Shown here one piece after another: positions 30,221 to 39,680 of a stretch of DNA of 64,000 nucleotides (positions are counted from its first letter, which is position 1; every line of letters begins with the position of its first letter). The position numbers were made by a program, and so were the translations under genes. The notes under the pieces were generated by a model that ran no database searches, was not told the DNA's origin, and saw only the letters and a program-made list of their open reading frames with translations. The stretch spans positions 124,001 through 188,000 of the forward strand of contig JAENYP010000006.1 in assembly GCA_016841725.1 (NCBI GenBank). Reading direction: 5' to 3'. The stretch is from Thermincola carboxydiphila. Lineage in GTDB: Bacteria > Bacillota > Thermincolia > Thermincolales > UBA2595.

Positions 30221-30625
30221 GTGTCGCAGCTGAAGCTTAACACCGAAGGAATGAAACCCATATATGTTCAAATTGCGGAATGGCTGGAAACAGAAATACT
30301 TTCCGCAAGCATAAAGAGTGATGAAAAGATATACTCTCAATACCAACTTGCCGAGATGTTCAATATTAACCCGGCCACTGCCGCCAAAGGGCTTAATATA
30401 TTGGCTGACGAAAAAATCTTATATAAAAAGCGGGGACTGGGTATGTTCGTCTCACCCAAGGCAAAAGAAAGCATTCAGGAGAAACGGAAAAACCAAATTT
30501 TAAAAAATTTGGTACTGGAATTGGTTACGGAAGCGGGGCGTTTAGGTGTCGATGAAAATGAACTGATTAGCATGATAAAGACTTCTAACAAATTTGTGGG
30601 GGGAAGGGATCATGAACGTAATTGA
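30221..30625 (+). CDS. GntR-family regulator, YtrA type
   Basis: Short GntR repressors of the YtrA group control an adjacent ABC transporter. The 134-residue protein has the winged helix at about residues 12-80, with QYQLAEMFNINPATAAKGLNIL as the recognition region and the wing KKRGLGMFV. It lacks a large effector domain, as is normal for the subfamily. It starts with GTG after a taaggggg site. It overlaps the ATPase gene by 14 bases. It should bind the dyad at 30179 and respond to cell-envelope stress or an antibiotic-like signal, judging from relatives. Confidence 0.87.
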   Translation: MSQLKLNTEGMKPIYVQIAEWLETEILSASIKSDEKIYSQYQLAEMFNINPATAAKGLNILADEKILYKKRGLGMFVSPKAKESIQEKRKNQILKNLVLELVTEAGRLGVDENELISMIKTSNKFVGGRDHERN

Positions 30626-31514
30626 GTCCAGGGGGCTTACCAAAACATATGGGAACCTGAAGGCTGTAAATAACCTTTCTTTTGATATCGAAGAAAATAA
30701 GGTTACCGGGTTGATTGGGCGCAACGGGGCCGGTAAAACAACACTTTTAAAACTGATTGCCGGTTTCTTACATAAGACTTCAGGAGAGATTGAGGTTTTT
30801 TCGGACAATCCTTTTAACAGTATTAAAGTATCTTCCAATATGATATTTATTGATGACAAGATGAGTTTCCCGGCTTCCTTGCACCTCGTGGATATACTTG
30901 AAGCGGCAGGTAATTTTTATGATAACTGGGATGCAGGACTCGCTAACGGCCTTATCGATTATTTTAATCTGAATCCCAGGCAGCCTCACAGTAGCCTTTC
31001 AAAGGGTATGAAGAGCGCTTTTAATATGATCATTGGGCTGTCTGCCCGATGCCCGCTGACAATTTATGATGAGCCGACAACAGGAATGGATGTGGCAGTC
31101 AGAAAAGATTTTTACAGGGCTTTACTTAAGGATTACCTGCAAAATCCGCGGACGATAATTATATCAAGTCACCTTTTAAATGAAGTGGAACATGTCTTGG
31201 AAGATATTTTATTATTAAGGGAAGGACAAAAATGTATGCATATGCCTGTTGAAGAACTTAAGGAATTGGCCATTTGTCTAAAGGGGAAAGCAGGTATAAT
31301 TCAGGAACTGGCGACAGGCAAAGAAATTTACCATAAGGAAAACATAGGGAAAGACAGCGCCTATGTTGTCGTAAAAAACGATTTTACGGAGGATAGGCTG
31401 CAAAATGTAAAGTTGTCAGGAGTCGAAATAACTCCTGTGGCAACTGATGAGCTTTGTGTTTTCCTTACTTCCAGAAACAAAGGGGGTATTGATGATGTCT
31501 TTGACAGAAACTAA
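30612..31514 (+). CDS. ABC transporter ATP-binding protein (YtrB/BcrA-like)
   Basis: Cytoplasmic ATPase of an exporter-type ABC system. The ATG at 30612 (MNVIESRGLTKTYG) is chosen because it follows ggggaagg and matches the usual start of the family. Motifs are Walker A GRNGAGKTT, the signature SLSKGMKSAF (a LSKGM variant of LSGGQ), Walker B LTIYDEPTTGMDV and the H-loop SSHLLNEVEH. Length is 300 residues. It overlaps the permease by 23 bases. With the upstream GntR gene it forms the common YtrA-type operon. Confidence 0.93.
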   Translation: MNVIESRGLTKTYGNLKAVNNLSFDIEENKVTGLIGRNGAGKTTLLKLIAGFLHKTSGEIEVFSDNPFNSIKVSSNMIFIDDKMSFPASLHLVDILEAAGNFYDNWDAGLANGLIDYFNLNPRQPHSSLSKGMKSAFNMIIGLSARCPLTIYDEPTTGMDVAVRKDFYRALLKDYLQNPRTIIISSHLLNEVEHVLEDILLLREGQKCMHMPVEELKELAICLKGKAGIIQELATGKEIYHKENIGKDSAYVVVKNDFTEDRLQNVKLSGVEITPVATDELCVFLTSRNKGGIDDVFDRN

Positions 31515-32250
31515 CTTGATTGAAGTTACTAAAAGGCAGTATTTTTATAAGCTCAGAGGTTATATGAGCATGTTTTTAAATATGGTTGGAGTTCAGATAG
31601 TGGCGCTTCTGTTTTCATCCGGTGGGGTCTCGGGTTCTTCGGGAATGAGCTCTAATAATATACAATTTTCTGTTAACTGGTTTTCTGCAGATATGGTACT
31701 AAGTTTTACTTTAATGTGGGCTTTTGTGGTGGCGATTTATTTAACCACAAACAACTATCGAAATATTGATTTTGGTTTTGTATCTAACCGGCTGAGCAGT
31801 AATCTATCTAATATTGCTTTTTTATTAACGGCAGGTGTTGCAGGTGGAATTACAGCATCTTTGGCAGGCTATCTGATAAGGGTTATAGCGTATTTGTCCA
31901 CTGGAAGCCAACATATTGTCAGCGAAAACTTCTTTATTTTACCTCAGGAATTACTTGCCGGCACTATAGCCGCAGTTTTATACATTATTTTGGTCAGCTC
32001 CCTTGGATATTTTGTGGGTATACTGGCCCAACTGCACAAAGCAATTGTTGTTTTATTACCTGCTCTTATATTTGGCACAATGATCGCGGAAGCCAAAATA
32101 GCAGGTAAACCGCAGACTTTTGTAAAGCTGGCCGAATTTTTTACTAATGAAGGGTCATTTACACTGTTTGCATTAAAAGTAATGATAACTGTCGTTGTAC
32201 TTTTTTGGGGTGGAATAATTATGTCCAATAGATTGGAGGTAAGGCAGTGA
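31492..32250 (+). CDS. ABC transporter permease
   Basis: Integral membrane partner of the ATPase at 30612. The start at 31492 (MMSLTETNLIEVTKRQ) overlaps the ATPase end and follows aaaggggg. The 252-residue protein has about six hydrophobic stretches, for example MSMFLNMVGVQIVALLF, MVLSFTLMWAFVVAIYL and LLPALIFGTMIAEA. It fits YtrC/D-like permeases rather than import permeases because it lacks the EAA loop. The substrate is unknown. Its stop overlaps the next start. Confidence 0.82.
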   Translation: MMSLTETNLIEVTKRQYFYKLRGYMSMFLNMVGVQIVALLFSSGGVSGSSGMSSNNIQFSVNWFSADMVLSFTLMWAFVVAIYLTTNNYRNIDFGFVSNRLSSNLSNIAFLLTAGVAGGITASLAGYLIRVIAYLSTGSQHIVSENFFILPQELLAGTIAAVLYIILVSSLGYFVGILAQLHKAIVVLLPALIFGTMIAEAKIAGKPQTFVKLAEFFTNEGSFTLFALKVMITVVVLFWGGIIMSNRLEVRQ

Positions 32251-32879
32251 TGGTAAATAATAAAAAGTTACAGTGGATTTTAGGTATATATTTAGCTATC
32301 CTGCTTTTATCCGCTGCCGCTGTTTATATGATTCCCAAGGAGAGTTTTTTTGCTCAGGATATCCTTACTTCAGAAAAGATAGCAAAAGCTCAGCTTGCTG
32401 CGGGGAATTTATATGAAGCTGCCATAGAAGGGAAATTAGATCAGGTTGAAGGGGTATCTGTTAATGGGCAATGGAAATTTGATTACACTGGAAATAAACT
32501 GAAGATTATTGACAGAGATCAAAGCATATTAGTTGTAGCGGAAAGGAAGGAAAGCGATGATAGTAAAATTGAAATAAGCAGTTATATGCCGCTTACTATT
32601 TTGGAGGGGATTGACTTCACCGGCAGGTTAGAACCGCCAAAGGTTACGTTATCAGGAAATGAATTAATAATAAAGCCAATGGATCTTTATCAGGTTGAGT
32701 TTGTGAAGTTCAACAGGGATTTTACCGTGGCACAATTCTGGGGTAATGGTGCAGAACAAGGCAGGCAGGGGCATCAAATAAGCCATGTTGCCGGAAATCC
32801 GATGCTTTATTTACGTATTCCCAAAGGCCTCCAAATCGATTCTGATCATCCGGGCATTCAGATTATTCCAAAAAGGTGA
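32247..32879 (+). CDS. Membrane-anchored accessory protein of the GntR-ABC operon
   Basis: No family recognised. The 210-residue protein has one N-terminal transmembrane segment (WILGIYLAILLLSAAAVYM) and a mostly beta extracytoplasmic part. It is translationally coupled to the permease; GTG at 32247 and ATG at 32250 are both possible after ggaggt. A strong terminator follows immediately, so it closes the operon. It could be a sensor or substrate-capturing part of the transporter, which is inference from position. Confidence 0.7.
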   Translation: MMVNNKKLQWILGIYLAILLLSAAAVYMIPKESFFAQDILTSEKIAKAQLAAGNLYEAAIEGKLDQVEGVSVNGQWKFDYTGNKLKIIDRDQSILVVAERKESDDSKIEISSYMPLTILEGIDFTGRLEPPKVTLSGNELIIKPMDLYQVEFVKFNRDFTVAQFWGNGAEQGRQGHQISHVAGNPMLYLRIPKGLQIDSDHPGIQIIPKR

Positions 32880-32900
32880 GCACCAGAGCTCACCTTTTTT
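32870..32900 (+). terminator. Terminator of the GntR-ABC operon
   Basis: AAAAAGGTGAGC and GCTCACCTTTTTT form a 12-bp stem with a 6-base loop and T-tail, partly overlapping the last codons. Confidence 0.9.
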
Positions 32901-32996
32901 GTAACCTGTCGGATCATATACAATAATTAATTATAGTGGTATAATATGGGTATTGTTTATGGGCAGTTTTGCTCTGTTATGAAGGGGGTTAGAAAA

Positions 32997-35900
32997 ATGG
33001 ATAAAGGGATATTGGTTGAGGGTTCATTCAGTGATGTCGTTAATTTTGCCATGCAGCAGAACTATGTTCCAATCATAAAAAAACTAACCGTAAAAAACCT
33101 TCGCGAGGAAGATATCAGAGATATAGATATTGAGATTACAGTAGAACCGGAATTTGCTCATCAGTGGACCATGAGGATTGAAGTAATACCCGGATTACAG
33201 GCGGTAGAACTGGGTCCCCTGAATATTAAACTGTCTCCCGTGTTTTTATACAGCCTGACAGAAAAAATGTCGGGTACCGTTTTCGTTGAGGTAAAACATG
33301 GTGAATCCTTACTGGCAAGTGGGGCACATGATATCGGCGTATTGGCTTTTAATGAATGGAGCGGCAGCCTGATTATGCCGGAGATAATATGTGCCTTTAT
33401 TACTCCCAATCACCCTAAGGTCACTGAGATTATCATGAAATCTAAGCCGATACTGCAGGAATGGTGTGGCAGCCCTTCTTTTACCGGATATCAAAGCAAT
33501 AACATAAATGCGGTAAAAATGCAGATGGCTGCTATTTATGCGGCCCTGCAGAAAGAAAATATCACCTATTGCATGCCGCCGGCGAGTTACGAAAGCATAG
33601 GGCAGCGGGTCCGCCTCTGTGATACAGTGCTCTGTCAGAAGATGGGGACCTGTCTTGATCTGTCACTTTTGTATGCTTCCTGTCTGGAAGCAGTTGGTCT
33701 CAATCCCCTGGTGATTTTTCTAAAAGGGCATGCATTTGCCGGCTGCTGGATGGAAGACCAGTGTTTTGCCGAATGTGTGCAGGATGATGTTTCCCTGGTC
33801 ACCAAAAGGATAGCGGAAGGCATCAATGAAATTTGTCTGGTTGAGGCTACCTGCTATGTTGCCGGCAAAACAATGACTTTTGAGGATGCGATTAAAGAAG
33901 GGAAAAATAACTTGACTGATGTCGGGCAATTTGATTTTCTGGTTGATGTTAAGCGTTCCCGGGGGAGTGGGATAAGACCGATTCCTTTATTGAAGACTTC
34001 GGATGATGGCCGGGTTATTTGTGATGAAATGGGTCCCGGGCAAACCTCGTCAGGCGGAATAGAGGATTTGGTAAATGTGCCTGAAGAACTTGAAGTATTT
34101 GAAAAGATAAAACAGGTTGACCATCTTGACCTGACCCGTCAGCAAATTTGGGAACGTAAGCTGCTAGACCTGAGTTTGAGAAACACCCTGGTCAACTTCC
34201 GGGTTACAAAAACCACTATACAATTGATGGTCAGCCAATTGGGGGAACTGGAAGACGAATTGGCCGGGGGCCAGGAGTTTCAAATCATGGCAAAGCCCAG
34301 GGATTGGAACAATACGCTGCGTGATGCCAAAATATTTGCAGTGGAAAACCAGGCCTCGGCCTTGGACAGTCTTTCCCGAACGGAGTTTGCCAACAGAAGA
34401 ATACGGACCTTTATTGAAGAAAATGAGGTAGCCTATCGTGTTACCAATCTCTACCGCCAGGCGAAGCTCAGCCTGGAGGAGAATGGGACAAACACGCTTT
34501 TTTTGGCGCTGGGTTTCTTAAAATGGTACGAGTCTGAAGTCAGTGAAAAGGCCAGATATGCACCGGTTGTGTTGATTCCCGTCGAGATTGTGCGCAAGTC
34601 TGCCCAGAAGGGCTATGTTATTCGCAGCCGTGATGAGGAACCGCAAATGAACATCACCCTGCTGGAAATGCTGCGTCAGGATTTTGGCCTGACCATTGGC
34701 GGTTTAGACCCGTTGCCAACTGATGCCAGCGGTATAGATTTAAAGATGGTCTTCAACATAATTCGCCAGGCTGTGATGGGAAAATCCAGGTGGGACGTGG
34801 AAGAATTTGCTTTCATCGGCTTGTTTTCATTTAGCCGGTTCATTATGTGGAATGATATCCGCAATCGTTCGGATGATTTGAAGGAAAATAAGGTTGTCGC
34901 CAGTTTATTGTCAGGTAAGATGGAGTGGATACCAAATGAAGATTTCCCTTCCCCCGATACCCTGGACGATGTTTACAGCCCCAAGGACCTGGCAGTGCCT
35001 ATCAATGCAGATTCATCACAATTGTCGGCGATTGCCGCGGCTGGCAGAGAGAACAGTTTTGTTTTACACGGACCCCCGGGGACGGGCAAATCGCAAACGA
35101 TAACCAACATTATTGCCAATGCATTGTTCCAGGGTAAGTCTGTGCTCTTTATTGCCGAAAAGATGGCGGCTCTGTCTGTGGTGCAAAAAAGACTGGAGTC
35201 AATTGGGTTAGCGCCTTTCTGTTTGGAATTGCACTCCAATAAGGCCAGGAAAAAAGATGTGCTGGAGCAGTTGGAGAAGGTGCTGACAATTGGAAAATAC
35301 CGGTCACCGCAGGAATATGAGTCCCAGGCCAACCGCCTGCACGGTTTGCGGAAAAAACTAAACAGTATGGTTGCGGCGGTTCATCAGAGAAGGCATTTCG
35401 GATTTTCTCTGTATGATGCCATTACCTGTTTTGAACAATACAGGGACTATGCCGACTGCACAAAGTTTACCCGGGAACAAATCAAAACCCTGACCCCGGA
35501 AAAATATACACTTTGGGTTGACCTGGCAGGTGAATTGAAAACCGCAGGCCTGGAATGTAGCGGCGCTGCCTGTAACCCATTAAGCGCATTTGCCAAATGC
35601 AGTTATTCTCAAAGTATTAAGGATGAAATCAGGGGAGACCTGAAAAATTATGTAGAGGCAACAAACAATTTGCAGGATGGAATCATGAAGCTTGGGCGGC
35701 TGCTCGGGTTGGAAAAACCCCTGTCTTACCGCCAGCTTCGCGCCTTCATAGAATTAATTACACTGCTCAACATAACTCAAACCATACCGGGCAAGTTATT
35801 TGCCTATCAGGAGCTTAGCTTGCTGCAGGAAACTGTGGCCATGGTCTGTGAAGAGGGAGGAAAACGGGATGAGTTGCAGAAGCAGCTTTTATCCGAGTTT

Positions 35901-38849
35901 TCCGAGGCGATTCTTTCCTTCGATGCGGAGACTGCTATGCAGCAGTGGAGATTAGCGGAAACAAAATGGTTCCTGCCAAAACTCCTGGGGCAGAACAAAG
36001 TTGCCAAATCCCTTAAGGTGATGGCTAAAAATCCCGGTGAATTTAAAAAAGAGAAGACAGTTGTCTACATGAACCTGGTCTTACAGTATAAGGCAAAAGC
36101 AAAGGCAATTGATGAACAGAAAGATCTGTTTAATGAATTGTTCGGCTTATTATGGCATGAGGGCCGGGCAGACTGGACGGCAATCAGTGAGACCTATGCC
36201 GCTGCCGTTAAAGGGAATGCCCTGATTTCGGCTATTTGTAACAGTAGCTCGGAGAGACAGGCCGTGAGGTCCGGAATTGTTGCCGAAGTGTTAACTGATT
36301 TAACCGGATTCCGGCACTCTTACGGGGACGCTTTAAAATCTGTGGCTGCCCACTGGGACCGGATAAAGGAGATCGAAGACAACCTTTCCCAAAAGGCTGG
36401 AATCGAATTTGACAAGCTCAGAGAAAGCGCAGATTGGCCGGCAGACGTCCTCAAAAAGGCTGGGGAATGGTTGGAAAACCTGGAGAACCTGAGAAACTGG
36501 TGTACCTACTTAAGTACTAAAGCAAAAGTATCAGAAGCAGGACTGTCAAATCTGATTTTGGCCTATGAGAGCGGTCAGGTATCTGAAGAAGAACTTTTAC
36601 CGGTGTTCTATCGGGGAGTCTCCCATGCGTGTGCCGTTTTTGTTGTTGAAGAGGAAAAATGCTTATCTGATTTTAATGGGGCTGTTTTTGAAAATGAAAT
36701 CTCAAAATATAAGCAAACCTGCGCTGATTATGAAACCCTTACAAAATATGAACTTATTTCGAGATTGAGCGCCAAGATACCGGCGACCCCGGCTAGTTTT
36801 GCCAATTCCTCGGAAATCGGGATACTGCAAAAGGCAATCAGAAGCGGAGGCAGGATGTTATCTATCCGGAAACTGTTTGACGGTATTCCCAACCTGCTTA
36901 GAAGATTATGTCCCTGTATGCTGATGAGCCCGATTTCAGTTGCCCAGTACATTGACCCCCAATACCCCCAGTTTGACCTGATTGTGTTTGATGAAGCATC
37001 ACAAATGCCGACCTGTGAGGCTGTCGGGGCAATGGCCCGGGGTAGCAATGTTATCGTGGTCGGTGACCCAAAACAGTTACCGCCAACAAACTTTTTTAAC
37101 CCGGACAGTGTTGATGAGGACAATTATGAAAAGGAAGATTTGGAGAGCATCCTGGACGACTGTCTGGCATTATCCATGCCGCAACAGCATTTGCGGTGGC
37201 ATTACCGTTCCCGTCATGAGAGTCTGATAGCATTTAGTAATATACAATATTATGGTAACCTGTTTACTTTCCCATCACCCAATGATCTGGTATCATGTGT
37301 GAAATATGTCCCGGTAGAGGGCTATTACGACAGAGGTAAAACAAAACAGAACCGGGCTGAGGCCGAGGCCGTAACCTCTGAAATAATAAGGAGATTAAGT
37401 GATCCTCTGCTTTGTGAACAAAGTATAGGGGTGGTAACCTTCAACTCGGCACAGCAGAATTTAATCGATGATTTACTGGTAGAGGTCTTTGCCAAAAATC
37501 CTGAACTTGAAGAAATAAATAACCGGTCATATGAGCCGATCTTTGTCAAAAACCTGGAGAATGTACAGGGTGATGAACGTGATGTAATTCTGTTTTCCGT
37601 TGGTTACGGCCCGGATGCTTCCGGAAAGGTAACCTTAAACTTCGGCCCGGTTAACCGGGAGGGTGGCTGGCGCAGATTAAATGTCGCAGTATCCCGGGCG
37701 AGAAATGAAATGATGGTGTTTTCCACCCTTAGGCCGGAACAAATTGATTTATCCAAAACAAGATCATTGGGAGTGGAAGGATTAAAGGCATTCCTGGAGT
37801 ATGCGCAGAAGGGGAAGAGCGCTTTGGCTGCTAAGGCATCAAATATCTCTATGAAAAAGGGGATTACCGAAAAACTGATTGCAGAAAAAATCCGGAAACT
37901 GGGCTACGAAGTTAAAACCAATATTGGTTGTTCCGGGTACAAAATTGATATCGCCATAGTTCACCCGGATAAAAAGGATGAATACATATTAGGAATAATG
38001 TGTGATGGGAAGACCTATCACTCGGCAAATACAGCACGGGACAGAAATATCCTGCAAAGTAATGTACTGCAGTCATTGGGCTGGAATATATACCGGCTGT
38101 GGATTTTGGACTGGTGGGAGAACCAAGACAGGGAACTGGAGAAAATCCGCACTGCCGTGGAGCAAGTGCTTATAAACAAAGAGGAAAAACCCATGGTAAA
38201 GGCAACCCCGGAAACTATCAGGCCGGTCAGATTTAATTATGCTGACAATAAAGCAGAACCCCCTGCCAAAAACACACCTGTCGATGAAAATGTCAGGTAT
38301 GAGGTTTGTGTTTTACAGGGCAGCAGCGGCGGAGCAGATGAATTCTATCTGCCGCAGAATAACGGGCTGATTCAGACACAAATCAAACAGGTTTTGGAAG
38401 TGGAAGCCCCGGTAAGCAAGAATCTGTTGTGTCGGCGCGTTCTGGGCGCGTGGGATATAGCGCGTTTGGGAACTCGGCTGGAGAAGCGGTTTGAAGAATT
38501 TTTTCGGGAGTTGAAGTTGAAGAAAAACATTTCCCATAATGTTGCGTTCTATTGGAACAGTTCGCAATTACCGGCTGAATATACCATGTTCCGGGTCCCG
38601 GCAAGTGATGCCACCCGCAGAAACATGGAAGACCTTTGTTCCGAGGAAATAGCTAATGCGATAAGACACATTTTAAAAAGTCAGGTCAGCATACTCAAAC
38701 CGGATTTAATCAGGGAAGTATATAAAATCTTCGGTTTTTCCCGTGGCAGTGCTTCTATTGAGAAGATTATTTCTGTGGGACTAAAAGAGGCTGTAAAAAG
38801 AAATTATGTAGTCCTTGATGGTGCAGACAGGGTAATTATCAAAGGATGA
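32997..38849 (+). CDS. Giant DUF4011-SF1 helicase-DUF3320 protein with transglutaminase-like and Vsr-like nuclease domains
   Basis: Possible anti-phage or nucleic-acid quality-control helicase; the function of this family is not settled. The ATG at 32997 (MDKGILVEGSFSDVV) follows gaaggggg. In order: a beta-rich N-terminal part; a transglutaminase-like region with Cys in GTCLDLS (about 217) and His in KGHAFAGCW (about 245); DUF4011 (KLLDLSLRNTLVNFR, about 385); Walker A GPPGTGKS (692-699); a helical insert of about 640 residues; Walker B DEAS (1332); GDPKQLPP; VAVSRARNEM; an MTES_1575/Vsr-like nuclease (about 1620-1710); and DUF3320 at the end. In the nuclease, a Met lies where relatives commonly have an acidic residue (GIMCDGKTYH). 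Confidence 0.85.
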   Translation: MDKGILVEGSFSDVVNFAMQQNYVPIIKKLTVKNLREEDIRDIDIEITVEPEFAHQWTMRIEVIPGLQAVELGPLNIKLSPVFLYSLTEKMSGTVFVEVKHGESLLASGAHDIGVLAFNEWSGSLIMPEIICAFITPNHPKVTEIIMKSKPILQEWCGSPSFTGYQSNNINAVKMQMAAIYAALQKENITYCMPPASYESIGQRVRLCDTVLCQKMGTCLDLSLLYASCLEAVGLNPLVIFLKGHAFAGCWMEDQCFAECVQDDVSLVTKRIAEGINEICLVEATCYVAGKTMTFEDAIKEGKNNLTDVGQFDFLVDVKRSRGSGIRPIPLLKTSDDGRVICDEMGPGQTSSGGIEDLVNVPEELEVFEKIKQVDHLDLTRQQIWERKLLDLSLRNTLVNFRVTKTTIQLMVSQLGELEDELAGGQEFQIMAKPRDWNNTLRDAKIFAVENQASALDSLSRTEFANRRIRTFIEENEVAYRVTNLYRQAKLSLEENGTNTLFLALGFLKWYESEVSEKARYAPVVLIPVEIVRKSAQKGYVIRSRDEEPQMNITLLEMLRQDFGLTIGGLDPLPTDASGIDLKMVFNIIRQAVMGKSRWDVEEFAFIGLFSFSRFIMWNDIRNRSDDLKENKVVASLLSGKMEWIPNEDFPSPDTLDDVYSPKDLAVPINADSSQLSAIAAAGRENSFVLHGPPGTGKSQTITNIIANALFQGKSVLFIAEKMAALSVVQKRLESIGLAPFCLELHSNKARKKDVLEQLEKVLTIGKYRSPQEYESQANRLHGLRKKLNSMVAAVHQRRHFGFSLYDAITCFEQYRDYADCTKFTREQIKTLTPEKYTLWVDLAGELKTAGLECSGAACNPLSAFAKCSYSQSIKDEIRGDLKNYVEATNNLQDGIMKLGRLLGLEKPLSYRQLRAFIELITLLNITQTIPGKLFAYQELSLLQETVAMVCEEGGKRDELQKQLLSEFSEAILSFDAETAMQQWRLAETKWFLPKLLGQNKVAKSLKVMAKNPGEFKKEKTVVYMNLVLQYKAKAKAIDEQKDLFNELFGLLWHEGRADWTAISETYAAAVKGNALISAICNSSSERQAVRSGIVAEVLTDLTGFRHSYGDALKSVAAHWDRIKEIEDNLSQKAGIEFDKLRESADWPADVLKKAGEWLENLENLRNWCTYLSTKAKVSEAGLSNLILAYESGQVSEEELLPVFYRGVSHACAVFVVEEEKCLSDFNGAVFENEISKYKQTCADYETLTKYELISRLSAKIPATPASFANSSEIGILQKAIRSGGRMLSIRKLFDGIPNLLRRLCPCMLMSPISVAQYIDPQYPQFDLIVFDEASQMPTCEAVGAMARGSNVIVVGDPKQLPPTNFFNPDSVDEDNYEKEDLESILDDCLALSMPQQHLRWHYRSRHESLIAFSNIQYYGNLFTFPSPNDLVSCVKYVPVEGYYDRGKTKQNRAEAEAVTSEIIRRLSDPLLCEQSIGVVTFNSAQQNLIDDLLVEVFAKNPELEEINNRSYEPIFVKNLENVQGDERDVILFSVGYGPDASGKVTLNFGPVNREGGWRRLNVAVSRARNEMMVFSTLRPEQIDLSKTRSLGVEGLKAFLEYAQKGKSALAAKASNISMKKGITEKLIAEKIRKLGYEVKTNIGCSGYKIDIAIVHPDKKDEYILGIMCDGKTYHSANTARDRNILQSNVLQSLGWNIYRLWILDWWENQDRELEKIRTAVEQVLINKEEKPMVKATPETIRPVRFNYADNKAEPPAKNTPVDENVRYEVCVLQGSSGGADEFYLPQNNGLIQTQIKQVLEVEAPVSKNLLCRRVLGAWDIARLGTRLEKRFEEFFRELKLKKNISHNVAFYWNSSQLPAEYTMFRVPASDATRRNMEDLCSEEIANAIRHILKSQVSILKPDLIREVYKIFGFSRGSASIEKIISVGLKEAVKRNYVVLDGADRVIIKG

Positions 38850-38882
38850 TTTTTTCTGAACATGAGAGACTGGAGGTTGGTT

Positions 38883-39599
38883 ATGAAAAGATCAAAGAAG
38901 ACAGGGTTGTGCGTTTTGGTTTTTGTCATCCTCATGGGCATAATGGCAGTGAGTGTAAACGCGGCATCAGTTCACAGGTCACTACAGGTGAAGTACGGTG
39001 TGAAAGTTGTGTACAATAACAAAGTGATGGCCGGTACAGAAGCCCCGTTTATTTCAGAAGGAAGAACCTATGTGCCACTAAGGATGCTGATAAACACCTT
39101 TGGTGATAAAACGATTTCCTGGGATGCAGTGAATCAAAAAGTAATTATCACCGATGCTGAAAATTCACTGAGGTATCAACTGGCGGAAAAGGAATCCCAA
39201 ATCGAAGACCTGCAAAGTGAAAACGATGACCTGCAAAGTGAGATTGATGACCTGGAAAATGAGATTGAACACTTAGAAGATGAGATTGACGATTTGGAAG
39301 ACGGCAACAGCAGTATGGACTTATCAGATTTGGAAGATTACCTGGTGGATTATTACGAGGATGATATTACCGATATTGTCCTCAGCGGAGATGAAGACGA
39401 TATCAGGGTTACAATAAAGGTAGACGAGTCAGACTGGGATTCTTTTTCAGCCTCTGAGAAGGAAATCTTTCTGCAAGACATTTGTGACGACATCTGGTAT
39501 GATTTTGAAGATGCCGATATTACCGGGACGGTCAAGGAAGGAAGCTCAATTCTGCAGACATTTGAGGTATCAGCAGGTGATGATGTATCGATAGAATAG
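38883..39599 (+). CDS. Secreted stalk-domain protein with acidic coiled coil
   Basis: The ATG at 38883 (MKRSKKTGLCVLVFVILMG) after ggagg gives a signal peptide cut after NAAS. One copper amine oxidase N-like unit follows (GRTYVPLRMLINTFGDKTISWD). Next is a heptad region of about 50 residues rich in Asp, Glu and Leu (LQSENDDLQSEIDDLENEIE), almost certainly a coiled coil. The C-terminal 90 residues are very acidic and unrecognised. Likely an extracellular or wall protein. It may share a transcript with the giant helicase 33 bp upstream, though functions appear unrelated. Confidence 0.72.
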   Translation: MKRSKKTGLCVLVFVILMGIMAVSVNAASVHRSLQVKYGVKVVYNNKVMAGTEAPFISEGRTYVPLRMLINTFGDKTISWDAVNQKVIITDAENSLRYQLAEKESQIEDLQSENDDLQSEIDDLENEIEHLEDEIDDLEDGNSSMDLSDLEDYLVDYYEDDITDIVLSGDEDDIRVTIKVDESDWDSFSASEKEIFLQDICDDIWYDFEDADITGTVKEGSSILQTFEVSAGDDVSIE

Positions 39600-39617
39600 A
39601 AAATATGATGGATGATA

Positions 39618-39666
39618 AACCCCCGCATCGGAGCTGCCGGAGCTGACTCTGTTGCGGGGGTTCGTT
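39618..39666 (+). terminator. Terminator between convergent genes
   Basis: AACCCCCGCA pairs with TGCGGGGGTT over a 25-base loop and is followed by cgtttt. It lies between the stalk-domain gene and the convergent Uma2 gene. Confidence 0.7.
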
Positions 39667-39680
39667 TTAAGTTCACTGCG

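Noticed and set aside
32917-32945. Promoter for the giant helicase gene at TATAAT 32940-32945
   Set aside because: The -10 is good, but no acceptable -35 sequence was found at 16-19 bases; kept out of the feature list.
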